In this document: positions 28,401 through 36,563 of the stretch, in pieces
Numbering within the stretch: the stretch's first letter is position 1
Layout: every line of letters starts with the position of its first letter
Assembly (NCBI GenBank): GCA_001839685.1
Contig: MLAK01000893.1
Location: 70,284-134,283 of the forward strand
Origin: Tritrichomonas foetus
Lineage: Eukaryota; Parabasalia; Tritrichomonadida; Tritrichomonadidae
Reading direction: 5' to 3'
Length of the DNA: 64,000 nucleotides
Notes under the pieces: generated by a model
The model's input: the letters and a program-made list of their open reading frames with translations, nothing else
Database searches by the model: none
Told to the model about the DNA's origin: nothing
Made by a program: the position numbers and the translations under genes

Positions 28401-30682
28401 ATTTCATATATTAAATAAATTGCAGCTTCAATACAATTATCAGCAAAATCGCCTGTAATTCCAGCTAGTGCTTCCATTTTCAAATAATATAAAGATAGAA
28501 TATCCCAATTCGATCGATTTCTTAAAGATAATGTTTCATGAATCATTCTATCAGTTGGAACTTTAATATAAATGAATCTTTCAAGACATGGTGGCATAAC
28601 AAGTTTTCGTTTTGGTTCACATTCATATTTAATTGGTAGTTCTTCTTGATTGATGGAATCAAGTGCTGCTTTATGAATTGTTGGAGCAACTCTTTGGAAT
28701 TGCTTTTGTGAAACAATATGTCTGGTAAAAGGCAAAAAGAGATCAAAATTATCTTTAAGCTCTTCTAAAGCAGCAATGGCGAAAGCAAAACCAGATGATG
28801 TATCTCTTAATTGTAAACCTTGGTCAATGATTTTTAAGGCTTGTGTTGTACTTTGATGATTAAGTAAATCTTTGGCAAGAAGTTTTCCAAGGGTTCTTCC
28901 ATTTGTTTGTGCTGTTGACTTATCTTTTGGAAAATCAGAAAGTAAACTATTCACAACAAGAGCATATCTAGAAATACTTCGTGAATCTGTGGATGTTGCT
29001 AATTCAATACAATCGCTTTCTTTTGCAGGTGTTGGTGACTTCGGTGATTGTGGTGGTTCTTTCTTCTTTCTCCAAATAAATGTAAATCTTGTTAAATCAG
29101 ATGAGCGAGAAATGCATTTATCAAACAAGGCATTCACACGTTGTTGTAGAGAATTATCCAAAGATGGATAAATATCATTAACAAATCTAAAGAATACTAA
29201 ATCAGCAGTCGCAACTTCATCTTTTGAAATGTTTCGTTCAGAATGATCAATCATGAATCCATATTCAGCAGGATTTTCAACAATATTGAAGCAAATATCA
29301 AGTGTCTCTTTATTATCACTATACATCTTATTTAATGCTGCTTGGAAATTAAATCCACGTCTAAAGAATGCTGTAATATTTAATAAAATTGACATTTTTA
29401 ATGAACATTTTTGTGTGAAAGTATCGAATACAGCTAAGTCATCAATTACATCTAAAAATCGACCAAGTAATGTATGTTGTTCTTCATAGAGGGCTGTAAA
29501 GAGCTCAATTAAGAAATTTTCATCGGCTGCCCAAAGTGCGGCAAAACCAGCCATATATTGAATTTGTGAACGAAGTAAAAGTCTAGTTAAATAGGTCGCA
29601 AAACGGGATATTTTTGGATTTTGAGCAATAACTAAAAGTAACAAAGCTGGACCTTTTTCGATTGAATCTTTTAATATTTGTTCAACGCCTTTCTCGTTAT
29701 AATCATATAAATATGAAAGTGTTTCAAGGAAATCTGGACATCTCCATATTTCGTTCTTAAAATCACCTGTAATCACAGGACTCAATCGTTGAATGGAAGC
29801 AGGTTTTGGAAAGTTCACTTGAATTGGATTAGTACTAACTATGTTGGTTAAAAAGTTTAGCTGTGTGAGAGGATGTTCCCAACGTCCGAGGAAAGGTGAA
29901 ACTGGAATATTTCGAGTGTTGGTAACATCTTTGATGCACGTGATGAAAAGTTGAAATGAAGTGGGCGAATGAACTAAAAATGATTCTCTATCAAAAGCAG
30001 AAATTAACTCATCAACTGAAATTTTTGACTGGTTCTTGAATGGCCTCAAAAGCGATAAAATATTTCTGTCGTTGGCAGAATCTCGTTCAAAAAATGGGGA
30101 GCTTGGTGAAACAAGATTGGAAATAAAATCAGCAATATCCGAAACAGAAAACGGTTGAAACTGATCAAGAAATTGAGAAAAACTTTGAGCATTGTCGATT
30201 ATGTCTTTTGCTTTTTCGTTGAAAACATCGGAAAGAGAAACGATAGGAAGAGTGAATGCCAGCTTATCAAACATTTCGGTAGTCGATTCAAATTCCCCTT
30301 TGAAGTCATCAAAATTGTCTAACGGAAAAATTCCTGGAATCGGCTCGGAATTCAATGAAACTGTTCCAATTTTTTGAGCGAGTTCGTCTGGAAGTTTTGT
30401 GATTAAATCGGATATTCGTGGAAATAAAGGAGATGTCATAAGCGACGTAATAATTCTTTCGAGAGAATACATGTGGCGTTGGTAGTCAGTTATTAAGTTG
30501 TTCACGAGATCGATAACTTGACCTGATCCAAAAGACGAAAGAAATATGGTCGATGTTACAAAATCGATGGCGCTTTCGAGGGCTGGTGTCGGTTTGTCAT
30601 GAGTTTTGATGTAATTTATAAATCCATCCCCAACAGATTGTGATGAAAATGGATTTGCGTTCGAGGTGGATATTCGAAACAT
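25421..30682 (-). CDS. CNOT1: CCR4-NOT complex scaffold subunit 1 (NOT1/CNOT1)
   Basis: At 1753 residues this is the largest gene of the window. It is the scaffold of the CCR4-NOT deadenylase, which shortens mRNA tails. The central MIF4G-like domain that binds CAF1 is clear: LGRWLGFVTLNKSRPIYHR followed by IPELLLFGY, then a short helix, then SPIFKPPNPWTVSILSIL, closely following human CNOT1. After it come a DUF3819-like CNOT9-binding region (VREVGFFIYTKVSSIANTAS and nearby) and the C-terminal NOT module, with YPQFIGAWLYIFPLIIQPLL and LLLGDEQIYAPTSGLIVSML. The N terminus starts MFRISTSNANPF from the ATG at 30682; the frame opens one codon earlier at a TTG. It is somewhat shorter than animal CNOT1. 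Confidence 0.9.
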   Translation of the reverse strand: MFRISTSNANPFSSQSVGDGFINYIKTHDKPTPALESAIDFVTSTIFLSSFGSGQVIDLVNNLITDYQRHMYSLERIITSLMTSPLFPRISDLITKLPDELAQKIGTVSLNSEPIPGIFPLDNFDDFKGEFESTTEMFDKLAFTLPIVSLSDVFNEKAKDIIDNAQSFSQFLDQFQPFSVSDIADFISNLVSPSSPFFERDSANDRNILSLLRPFKNQSKISVDELISAFDRESFLVHSPTSFQLFITCIKDVTNTRNIPVSPFLGRWEHPLTQLNFLTNIVSTNPIQVNFPKPASIQRLSPVITGDFKNEIWRCPDFLETLSYLYDYNEKGVEQILKDSIEKGPALLLLVIAQNPKISRFATYLTRLLLRSQIQYMAGFAALWAADENFLIELFTALYEEQHTLLGRFLDVIDDLAVFDTFTQKCSLKMSILLNITAFFRRGFNFQAALNKMYSDNKETLDICFNIVENPAEYGFMIDHSERNISKDEVATADLVFFRFVNDIYPSLDNSLQQRVNALFDKCISRSSDLTRFTFIWRKKKEPPQSPKSPTPAKESDCIELATSTDSRSISRYALVVNSLLSDFPKDKSTAQTNGRTLGKLLAKDLLNHQSTTQALKIIDQGLQLRDTSSGFAFAIAALEELKDNFDLFLPFTRHIVSQKQFQRVAPTIHKAALDSINQEELPIKYECEPKRKLVMPPCLERFIYIKVPTDRMIHETLSLRNRSNWDILSLYYLKMEALAGITGDFADNCIEAAIYLIYEMLNDEPNCRTTKTRCTLTRIGRWLGFVTLNKSRPIYHRLLNIPELLLFGYTNSLLCTVLPLVNSIFENASPIFKPPNPWTVSILSILGGIARIPYLINSLYSLITNIYAHFNVTLADIEPYPLRRLKIESVSTSDFFYPPFDFTSSLSLVSAEKLLNGDMVSLLHVVHQHFILTEPMEPMRSVFVREVGFFIYTKVSSIANTASTTAFDLVLKDFARCRDQEAVKRHSKGLLHQFTNALSMMAVSLITDPCDPTTDYIHRTAIRMNTRWIDLVLRQLSYALGNQLLEKKLEPINKIRTEGYWDVKSFPPSIAQKVPLALWPTEITPSSYTRQIDPNSIVPTGIYECYNVDPDIKRSYGGFMVDPLHICATDIYPNELPINNQITSYILSCFVVDPKTGQVTSIRKNRQTFQMPPPISIVASIVYCFPPNSPPNVVQFGVELVNQYFMNFPMKENIQPQIHNLLWRAMPDLTVFAQMVSVGIVAPSFVETLAMNFVDQPVNRNCDFFPLVKVALELLQNKQLYPHSLERLMSFLCTNQSINHELCAPLIRTWQTYQRYEARSTIPKLRHDVLERFFNTFEQSIKNGAQSVQDFLITNQKYFMDNCFWDELITTSFPDGKTKLLKVLFAMINFTTNDPNHTVLQKFLCGIFNTTTNKKISLDYFASVMSSVIIQLRSLIGIAKMFGGFLNDTHPVHYPQFIGAWLYIFPLIIQPLLLGDEQIYAPTSGLIVSMLLILTKFPKDWGNYQKYRKCYKTILRIMLLIVHDCPKFVCGYYFDYVTTIPLHFRKLRNIILSCRVCNDNAIVPIYSKFMTCRCQPYDRILSAGFAPNEIIIEAINEWNKVGPFSLPEIGKFLLYAFEVTVRPDPDENILKYPLWSIIRYILICANSVRNAITVVECLFDHSRYNSRATRFFTSCLFTIFTTLELNWDSITIQDIVFAVMMQRSYKMQPVPYGIRLLRDKLETIEEFQRLYRIFTHENENQTVSTNIQREDQ

Positions 30683-31050
30683 CAAGATTGTATTTCACTT
30701 CAAATGTCATTATCTGAAATATTATCTGAAAACCATTTTCATTTTGAAATTATGAAATTGTTAGCTGAAAATTAATTCAACGGCTACAACATTGGAAGAG
30801 AGAATATCATCATGAATACACCCATAGATTGAAATTTGAAAAATCGCTTCATGGTGCTTGGACTATATAAGATTGTCATACTAATAATTAGTTATTTTGA
30901 ATCTTTAAGTAGAGAGGATATGCTGGTTTTATTTCATTACCAAGAATCAAATGCTGAGGAATATGAACAAAAAAATTTTTATTCTTATTGTTAAGAAGCC
31001 GGATATTATTTCATGAAAATTGATGTGACAGAATACTCGTATAAATAAAA
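30683..31050. other. Spacer before inverted repeat
   Basis: NOT1 leader region and unique DNA up to the outer edge of the left arm of the inverted repeat. AT-rich, with no coding sequence. Confidence 0.5.
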
Positions 31051-31285
31051 ACAATCACAATCATTGTGATGTAAATGAATATTTTTGTTTTCGAAATTTT
31101 GTTTCAATACATGATTATGAATAATGGATAAGAATAATATCAAGGAAAAGAAAAAATAAAAGGAAAGAAAGAAATTAAAAGAAACCCGAAATGATATTTT
31201 ACTATGAATTGTAAGATAAAAAACAAAACAAAACAAAACANAAATATTAATATGAATAAGAAATAATAAGAAATAAAAAGAAATA

Positions 31286-32092
31286 TTACATAGCATTTCC
31301 TGTTGCAACTGTACTTGTTCCTGAACCACAAACTGCTAAAAAAACATATGACCTTAAATTATAAGCAATCCAACATGTAACTCCAAGTGAAAAAGGGCCA
31401 ATTGCAAGTAACATTGTATTTAATAAATATAATGAATTAGCTTGAGCTGGTGGGATTACAAAAAATGCGAGTCTAAATGCAAATGAAAATGTAGATGAAA
31501 TATTTAATAATCTTCCTTCAAAAACAAAACATGAATGAAATTCGGTTATATATCTAACAACAAGAAGAATAATGAATCGCCCTGTTGTTGAAGAAGCACG
31601 ATTAAACATTCCACATAAAGTAAAATAAAGTGTAGAACTTCGTAAACATTGAATTAAAAAAGCAACTATACTTTGTTTTGATAAAAGAAAATGTAAACGC
31701 GAAAAAGGTGATTCTAAACCAATTAATGAAAAAGAGATTGATGTTGAAATGAGTGAAAAAAGTGCTTCACAAGGAATAAAAATATAAAAAAGGCGAAAAT
31801 AAAAAGAAACGAATAATACGATACAAGAAAGTGAGTAAATAACCATTAATGGAAATAAGTGACAAAAAGTAGTTTTGAAAGCTGATCCAAATAAACTGCA
31901 TATATTAATATTTCCAGTTCTATTAAAACGATTTAATTGCCATTGAGCAAAATCGTTATCGTCTGAATTTTCGTTTAAAGAAGATCGAGCTGAATTGGAA
32001 GGAGGAGAATAAGTAGGTAAATTTGATCTTAACTGTTCAAATTCATCACTAGAAGGTGAGTCATCATCTCTAATTAATCCTCTTAAAGTCAT
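31286..32092 (-). CDS. Multi-pass membrane protein, copy 1
   Basis: A 268-residue protein, identical to the product of 35189-35995. The N-terminal 65 residues are hydrophilic and acidic/Ser-rich (DDDSPSSDEFEQL). About five to six hydrophobic segments follow: LFPLMVIYSLSCIVLFVSFY, RLFYIFIPCEALFSLISTS, SIVAFLIQCLRSSTLYFTLC, FIILLVVRYITEFHSCFVF, AFRLAFFVIPPAQA, and a C-terminal hairpin through YVFLAVCGSG. A cytosolic N terminus is likely. No family is recognised; a trafficking or transporter-like protein would fit the topology. The upstream A/T runs next to the tRNA-Ala lie in the same arm. Confidence 0.82.
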   Translation of the reverse strand: MTLRGLIRDDDSPSSDEFEQLRSNLPTYSPPSNSARSSLNENSDDNDFAQWQLNRFNRTGNINICSLFGSAFKTTFCHLFPLMVIYSLSCIVLFVSFYFRLFYIFIPCEALFSLISTSISFSLIGLESPFSRLHFLLSKQSIVAFLIQCLRSSTLYFTLCGMFNRASSTTGRFIILLVVRYITEFHSCFVFEGRLLNISSTFSFAFRLAFFVIPPAQANSLYLLNTMLLAIGPFSLGVTCWIAYNLRSYVFLAVCGSGTSTVATGNAM

Positions 32093-32194
32093 TTAATTTG
32101 AAAATCTTTTTTTTTTTTCAAAAATCATTTTTCGAAATTCACGCAAAATTATTTGAATCTATGATGTTTTTTTCTGTTAGGAGGGGAACGCAGC

Positions 32195-32266
32195 GGGTGA
32201 TTAGCTCAGTGGTAGAGCGCTACTTTAGCATAGTAGAGGCCAGGGGTTCAACTCCCCTATCATCCA
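32195..32266 (+). tRNA. tRNA-Ala (anticodon AGC), left arm
   Basis: A 72-nt cloverleaf. The acceptor GGGTGAT pairs with ATCATCC (one G-T), with discriminator A. The D arm is GCTC/GAGC with AGTGGTA between. The anticodon stem CTACT/AGTAG holds loop TTAGCAT (anticodon AGC) and the T stem is AGGGG/CCCCT with loop TTCAACT. The A box TAGCTCAGTGG and B box GGTTCAACTCC are intact and no intron is present. A T-rich tract from 32267 provides a polymerase III terminator. CCA is not encoded, as expected for a eukaryote. Confidence 0.95.
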
Positions 32267-32275
32267 TTTTTTTTC
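32267..32275 (+). terminator. Polymerase III T-run after tRNA-Ala
   Basis: A run of T directly after the tRNA discriminator base, followed by further T-runs to 32306. This is typical of RNA polymerase III termination. Confidence 0.7.
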
Positions 32276-32343
32276 CTTTTTTCCTTTTTTTTTTTTTTTT
32301 TTTTTAAATATAACCATCTCTATTTTCTTTTTTCCCCTTGGAT

Positions 32344-32383
32344 GGCCGCTACACTGCTAAAGTGTCACTCTACGACTGAACTA
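32344..32383 (-). pseudogene. Decayed tRNA-Ala, left arm
   Basis: On the opposite strand to the intact tRNA-Ala and 77 bases away. It keeps the D-arm and A-box region (TAGTTCAGTCGTAGAG), the anticodon arm with TTAGCA and the start of the variable region (GGCC). The T arm and both acceptor strands are lost. It is a truncated relative of the intact tRNA. Confidence 0.7.
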
Positions 32384-32892
32384 ATATAAACTATTCAATT
32401 TTTAATGTGATATTTTTAAGTGTTCTAATACAATTTAATGAGTTCATACATCTTATAATCTTATTTCAATATATTTGATATCATTAATTTATTAAATATT
32501 AGAATTTTTTTCAGAAATGAGATATTCGAAATTGGTGTTAAAAAGGACATATTTTGGTTCACAGAGTATAACAATTGTATTCTATTTGTGTATTACGTGT
32601 ATTATAATTAAGAATTGAAATTATGATCTAATTTCAAAATGACACAAAAAATACGATATTGTGTAGATTTTTGGGTTGATTTAATATGCTTATTTAAACT
32701 TTCTGAAGTATTACATGCATAAATATGATATTTTTATTCCAATTTTCCTATTTATGCTTGATTGCACTTCATTTATTTTCCTCTGTTTCGAATGTAGAGA
32801 ATTTTACTTGAATTCCTCAATACAACAGGTGCTTTAATAATAATATTTGATTTCATTGGGATGACAATGTTCTTGTTTCCATTAAATTTTAA

Positions 32893-33811
32893 TTATTCAT
32901 CTTCATCTTTAAATAAGTATACACCACTTAATGCTAAAGTTAATCTATTATTTGATGGATTATTATTTGCAACAATACTCACTTTCCATGATCCTATTTG
33001 TTTGACTGTAAAGATATAATTTGTACAATTGATATTCACTGCCTATCTCAAATAATTGTTTTTAGACGCAAATATACCCACACAACGAAATTGATGACAG
33101 AGTAATGAATAAGATCTGAAATAGAACTCATTGAATTTAAATGTGGATCACAGTGAATACCTAATAAATCGAATTTATTCGTGTCATATTCATCACCTAT
33201 GATTCTATAACATCTAAAAATGTAAAATAATTCAATAATTAAATAAAACAACTGTTATTTTATTTATAACTTTCCAAGAACATAATTTAGCTATTGTTAC
33301 TTATTCTAATATATCAATTGAACCACTTTTAGCATATTTTGTTGATTAAGAGTTCATATTTAGAATGAATTCAGTTTTTTGTTAAACTTTTCACTGTAGC
33401 AGAAGCTATTTATTATGAATCAGATAAACTATTGCCTAGAGTATTGAATAAATGTGTGAGTGTAACATAAATGATAAACAAATTCAAAAGATATCATTCC
33501 TTTATTTTGTCTTGCTATCGTTGTTTGTAATGAATAAAAGGTTCCACCAATGATGATCCTAAAAATAAATTAGATCTAACATTTTTATAATTACTCTTCA
33601 AGAAACTATAATGTTAAAATACGAATTAAATTGTACTAGCCTCTGACATGATATCGATATTACAATCACCAATAGAGAAGGTTTTATCTTTTGTTATTAA
33701 CTTCTGGATAATTTCATTATTTTGACATGCGTTTCCAGGTACATGAAGAAATATTTGTAAACTTTGAAATAGTTTTTCCTTAAATAAAATGGGAGCATTA
33801 CATTCATCGTC
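32893..33811 (-). pseudogene. Broken protein gene across spacer and left arm
   Basis: Coding-like pieces follow one another on the minus strand, separated by stops and frame changes. 33811-33626 begins DDECNAPILFKEKLFQSLQI and includes FLHVPGNACQNNE. About 33569-33429 has IIGGTFYSLQTTIARQNKGM. 33251-33048 has DEYDTNKFDLLGIHCDPHLN and SMSSISDLIHYSVINF. 33040-32893 has VNINCTNYIFTVKQIGSWKV and ends LALSGVYLFKDEDE before TAA. The residue mix and the phase of the pieces suggest one decayed gene, probably secreted or surface-exposed near the end. The family is not recognised. Confidence 0.5.
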
Positions 33812-34224
33812 CTAAAATCAAGCTTTCTGATGTTTATTTTTATTTCCTTAAATATTGAGCGTTGTTGGAAAATGATAGTATAATGAATAAAAATCTGGAT
33901 ATAAGAAGAATCTCATATACGTAAATTTTAATATCTAATGTATTGATTGGATAATCACGATTTTCAATTTAGAAAAAGTAAAATGTGATGATCATAATCC
34001 TCCAATATAAATAGTATACATAATATTCATGATTATTTATGATTGGATCAACTAAAGTTTATGATGATCGTTTTGGTCACTAATTATCAGCAGTTCATCG
34101 ATAATGAAACATCATATCATGATATTCTTCTCTATAATAAAACATAAGAATATGAATATGGTTTAACATGATTAGATATCTTAAAATCATTTCATAGGCT
34201 AGATCATAACCATATCATCCATCT
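33056..34224. other. Unique spacer of the inverted repeat
   Basis: 1169 bases between the arms. About two thirds (33056-33811) is the broken minus-strand gene. 33812-34224 is AT-rich with only faint coding traces. It is not itself palindromic, so an assembly fold-back at a single point does not explain the structure. Confidence 0.7.
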
Positions 34225-34237
34225 TTATTTGAGATAG

Positions 34238-34387
34238 GCAGTGAATATCAATTGTACAAATTATATCTTTACAGTCAAACAAATAGGATCATGGAAAGTG
34301 AGTATTGTTGCAAATAATAATCCATCAAATAATAGATTAACTTTAGCATTAAGTGGTGTATACTTATTTAAAGATGAAGATGAATAA
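34238..34387 (+). pseudogene. Truncated 3' end of the broken gene, right arm
   Basis: A 49-codon open piece beginning AVNINCTNYIFTVKQIGSWK and ending ALSGVYLFKDEDE before TAA. It is the inverted duplicate of the last piece of the gene annotated at 32893-33811. No upstream continuation exists here, so it was truncated when the arm was copied. Confidence 0.6.
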
Positions 34388-34896
34388 TTAAAATTTAATG
34401 GAAACAAGAACATTGTCATCCCAATGAAATCAAATATTATTATTAAAGCACCTGTTGTATTGAGGAATTCAAGTAAAATTCTCTACATTCGAAACAGAGG
34501 AAAATAAATGAAGTGCAATCAAGCATAAATAGGAAAATTGGAATAAAAATATCATATTTATGCATGTAATACTTCAGAAAGTTTAAATAAGCATATTAAA
34601 TCAACCCAAAAATCTACACAATATCGTATTTTTTGTGTCATTTTGAAATTAGATCATAATTTCAATTCTTAATTATAATACACGTAATACACAAATAGAA
34701 TACAATTGTTATACTCTGTGAACCAAAATATGTCCTTTTTAACACCAATTTCGAATATCTCATTTCTGAAAAAAATTCTAATATTTAATAAATTAATGAT
34801 ATCAAATATATTGAAATAAGATTATAAGATGTATGAACTCATTAAATTGTATTAGAACACTTAAAAATATCACATTAAAAATTGAATAGTTTATAT

Positions 34897-34936
34897 TAGT
34901 TCAGTCGTAGAGTGACACTTTAGCAGTGTAGCGGCC
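34897..34936 (+). pseudogene. Decayed tRNA-Ala, right arm
   Basis: Inverted copy of 32344-32383. The D arm and anticodon arm remain and the T arm is missing. Confidence 0.7.
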
Positions 34937-35014
34937 ATCCAAGGGGAAAAAAGAAAATAGAGATGGTTATATTTAAAAAAAAAAAAAAAAAAAAAAGGAA
35001 AAAAGGAAAAAAAA

Positions 35015-35086
35015 TGGATGATAGGGGAGTTGAACCCCTGGCCTCTACTATGCTAAAGTAGCGCTCTACCACTGAGCTAATCACCC
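35015..35086 (-). tRNA. tRNA-Ala (anticodon AGC), right arm
   Basis: Identical in sequence to the tRNA at 32195-32266, on the opposite strand as expected from the inverted repeat. All stems and internal promoter boxes are intact. An A-run on the plus strand below 35015 corresponds to the T-run terminator. Confidence 0.95.
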
Positions 35087-35188
35087 GCTGCGTTCCCCTC
35101 CTAACAGAAAAAAACATCATAGATTCAAATAATTTTGCGTGAATTTCGAAAAATGATTTTTGAAAAAAAAAAAAGATTTTCAAATTAA

Positions 35189-35995
35189 ATGACTTTAAGA
35201 GGATTAATTAGAGATGATGACTCACCTTCTAGTGATGAATTTGAACAGTTAAGATCAAATTTACCTACTTATTCTCCTCCTTCCAATTCAGCTCGATCTT
35301 CTTTAAACGAAAATTCAGACGATAACGATTTTGCTCAATGGCAATTAAATCGTTTTAATAGAACTGGAAATATTAATATATGCAGTTTATTTGGATCAGC
35401 TTTCAAAACTACTTTTTGTCACTTATTTCCATTAATGGTTATTTACTCACTTTCTTGTATCGTATTATTCGTTTCTTTTTATTTTCGCCTTTTTTATATT
35501 TTTATTCCTTGTGAAGCACTTTTTTCACTCATTTCAACATCAATCTCTTTTTCATTAATTGGTTTAGAATCACCTTTTTCGCGTTTACATTTTCTTTTAT
35601 CAAAACAAAGTATAGTTGCTTTTTTAATTCAATGTTTACGAAGTTCTACACTTTATTTTACTTTATGTGGAATGTTTAATCGTGCTTCTTCAACAACAGG
35701 GCGATTCATTATTCTTCTTGTTGTTAGATATATAACCGAATTTCATTCATGTTTTGTTTTTGAAGGAAGATTATTAAATATTTCATCTACATTTTCATTT
35801 GCATTTAGACTCGCATTTTTTGTAATCCCACCAGCTCAAGCTAATTCATTATATTTATTAAATACAATGTTACTTGCAATTGGCCCTTTTTCACTTGGAG
35901 TTACATGTTGGATTGCTTATAATTTAAGGTCATATGTTTTTTTAGCAGTTTGTGGTTCAGGAACAAGTACAGTTGCAACAGGAAATGCTATGTAA
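35189..35995 (+). CDS. Multi-pass membrane protein, copy 2
   Basis: Encodes a 268-residue protein identical to that of 31286-32092, with a hydrophilic acidic N terminus and five to six hydrophobic segments. The complete identity over 807 bases of coding sequence and the flanking identity point to recent duplication or active gene conversion between the arms. Whether both copies are expressed cannot be told from the sequence. The leader from 35086 to 35189 is also duplicated, so both should carry the same proximal promoter. Confidence 0.82.
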   Translation: MTLRGLIRDDDSPSSDEFEQLRSNLPTYSPPSNSARSSLNENSDDNDFAQWQLNRFNRTGNINICSLFGSAFKTTFCHLFPLMVIYSLSCIVLFVSFYFRLFYIFIPCEALFSLISTSISFSLIGLESPFSRLHFLLSKQSIVAFLIQCLRSSTLYFTLCGMFNRASSTTGRFIILLVVRYITEFHSCFVFEGRLLNISSTFSFAFRLAFFVIPPAQANSLYLLNTMLLAIGPFSLGVTCWIAYNLRSYVFLAVCGSGTSTVATGNAM

Positions 35996-36245
35996 TATTT
36001 CTTTTTATTTCTTATTATTTCTTATTCATATTAATATTTATGTTTTGTTTTGTTTTGTTTTTTATCTTACAATTCATAGTAAAATATCATTTCGGGTTTC
36101 TTTTAATTTCTTTCTTTCCTTCCTTTTCCTTTTCTTTTTCTTTTTCTTTTTCTTGATATTATTCTTATTCATTTTTCATAATCATGTATTGAAACAAAGT
36201 TTCGAAAACAAAAATATTCATTTACATCACAATGATTGTGATTGT

Positions 36246-36563
36246 ATTATTAATAATGTTCAATGGAACATTTGAAGCATCAAAAATATATCATCAGAAT
36301 GATTCAGTGTATTGATTGGTTCAATTCTATTATTCATACTTTCTCAATAAATTTGATTACTATTATAAAGGAATCAATAATTCTTCATTTGAATGATAGC
36401 GCACTCAGAAAATTTGTTAAATTTGCACAATTATTGTCATTCAGATTTTCATTTGGTGTTCATTTATATTTGTTGTTTTCACAAAATTAGCATATATTCA
36501 CTTTATCTCAGAAAATAAAATCTTCTCAGAATTTTTCAGAAAAACACCGTTTAATAATTCTCA
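36246..36563. other. Spacer after inverted repeat
   Basis: Unique AT-rich DNA between the right arm and the next gene. A 75-codon ORF (36263-36490) has hydrophobic, AT-driven composition and is treated as chance. Confidence 0.45.

Larger units (their letters stand above)
31051..33055. repeat. Left arm of a large inverted repeat
   Basis: This 2.0 kb segment is the reverse complement of 34225-36245, nearly base for base. The arms include a complete gene, a tRNA-Ala, a decayed tRNA-Ala and a broken gene end. Differences seen are a few single bases (for example in the AAATTTCG block near 31094), length changes in the purine-rich tract near 31140-31175 and one undetermined base, N, at 31241. From the other arm that base should be T. 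The inner edge is at 33055 and the outer edge at 31051, both judged by eye. Confidence 0.93.
34225..36245. repeat. Right arm of a large inverted repeat
   Basis: Inverted copy of 31051-33055, about 2021 bases. It contains the truncated 3' end of the broken gene (34238-34387, plus strand), the decayed tRNA-Ala, the tRNA-Ala and the second membrane protein gene. The pyrimidine tract at 36108-36155 is longer than in the left arm. The inner edge cuts the broken gene, whose earlier parts exist only beside the left arm. Confidence 0.93.

Noticed and set aside
36263..36490. 75-codon ORF next to the inverted repeat
   Set aside because: Begins within spacer, AT-driven hydrophobic composition, no similarity to a known family by eye.
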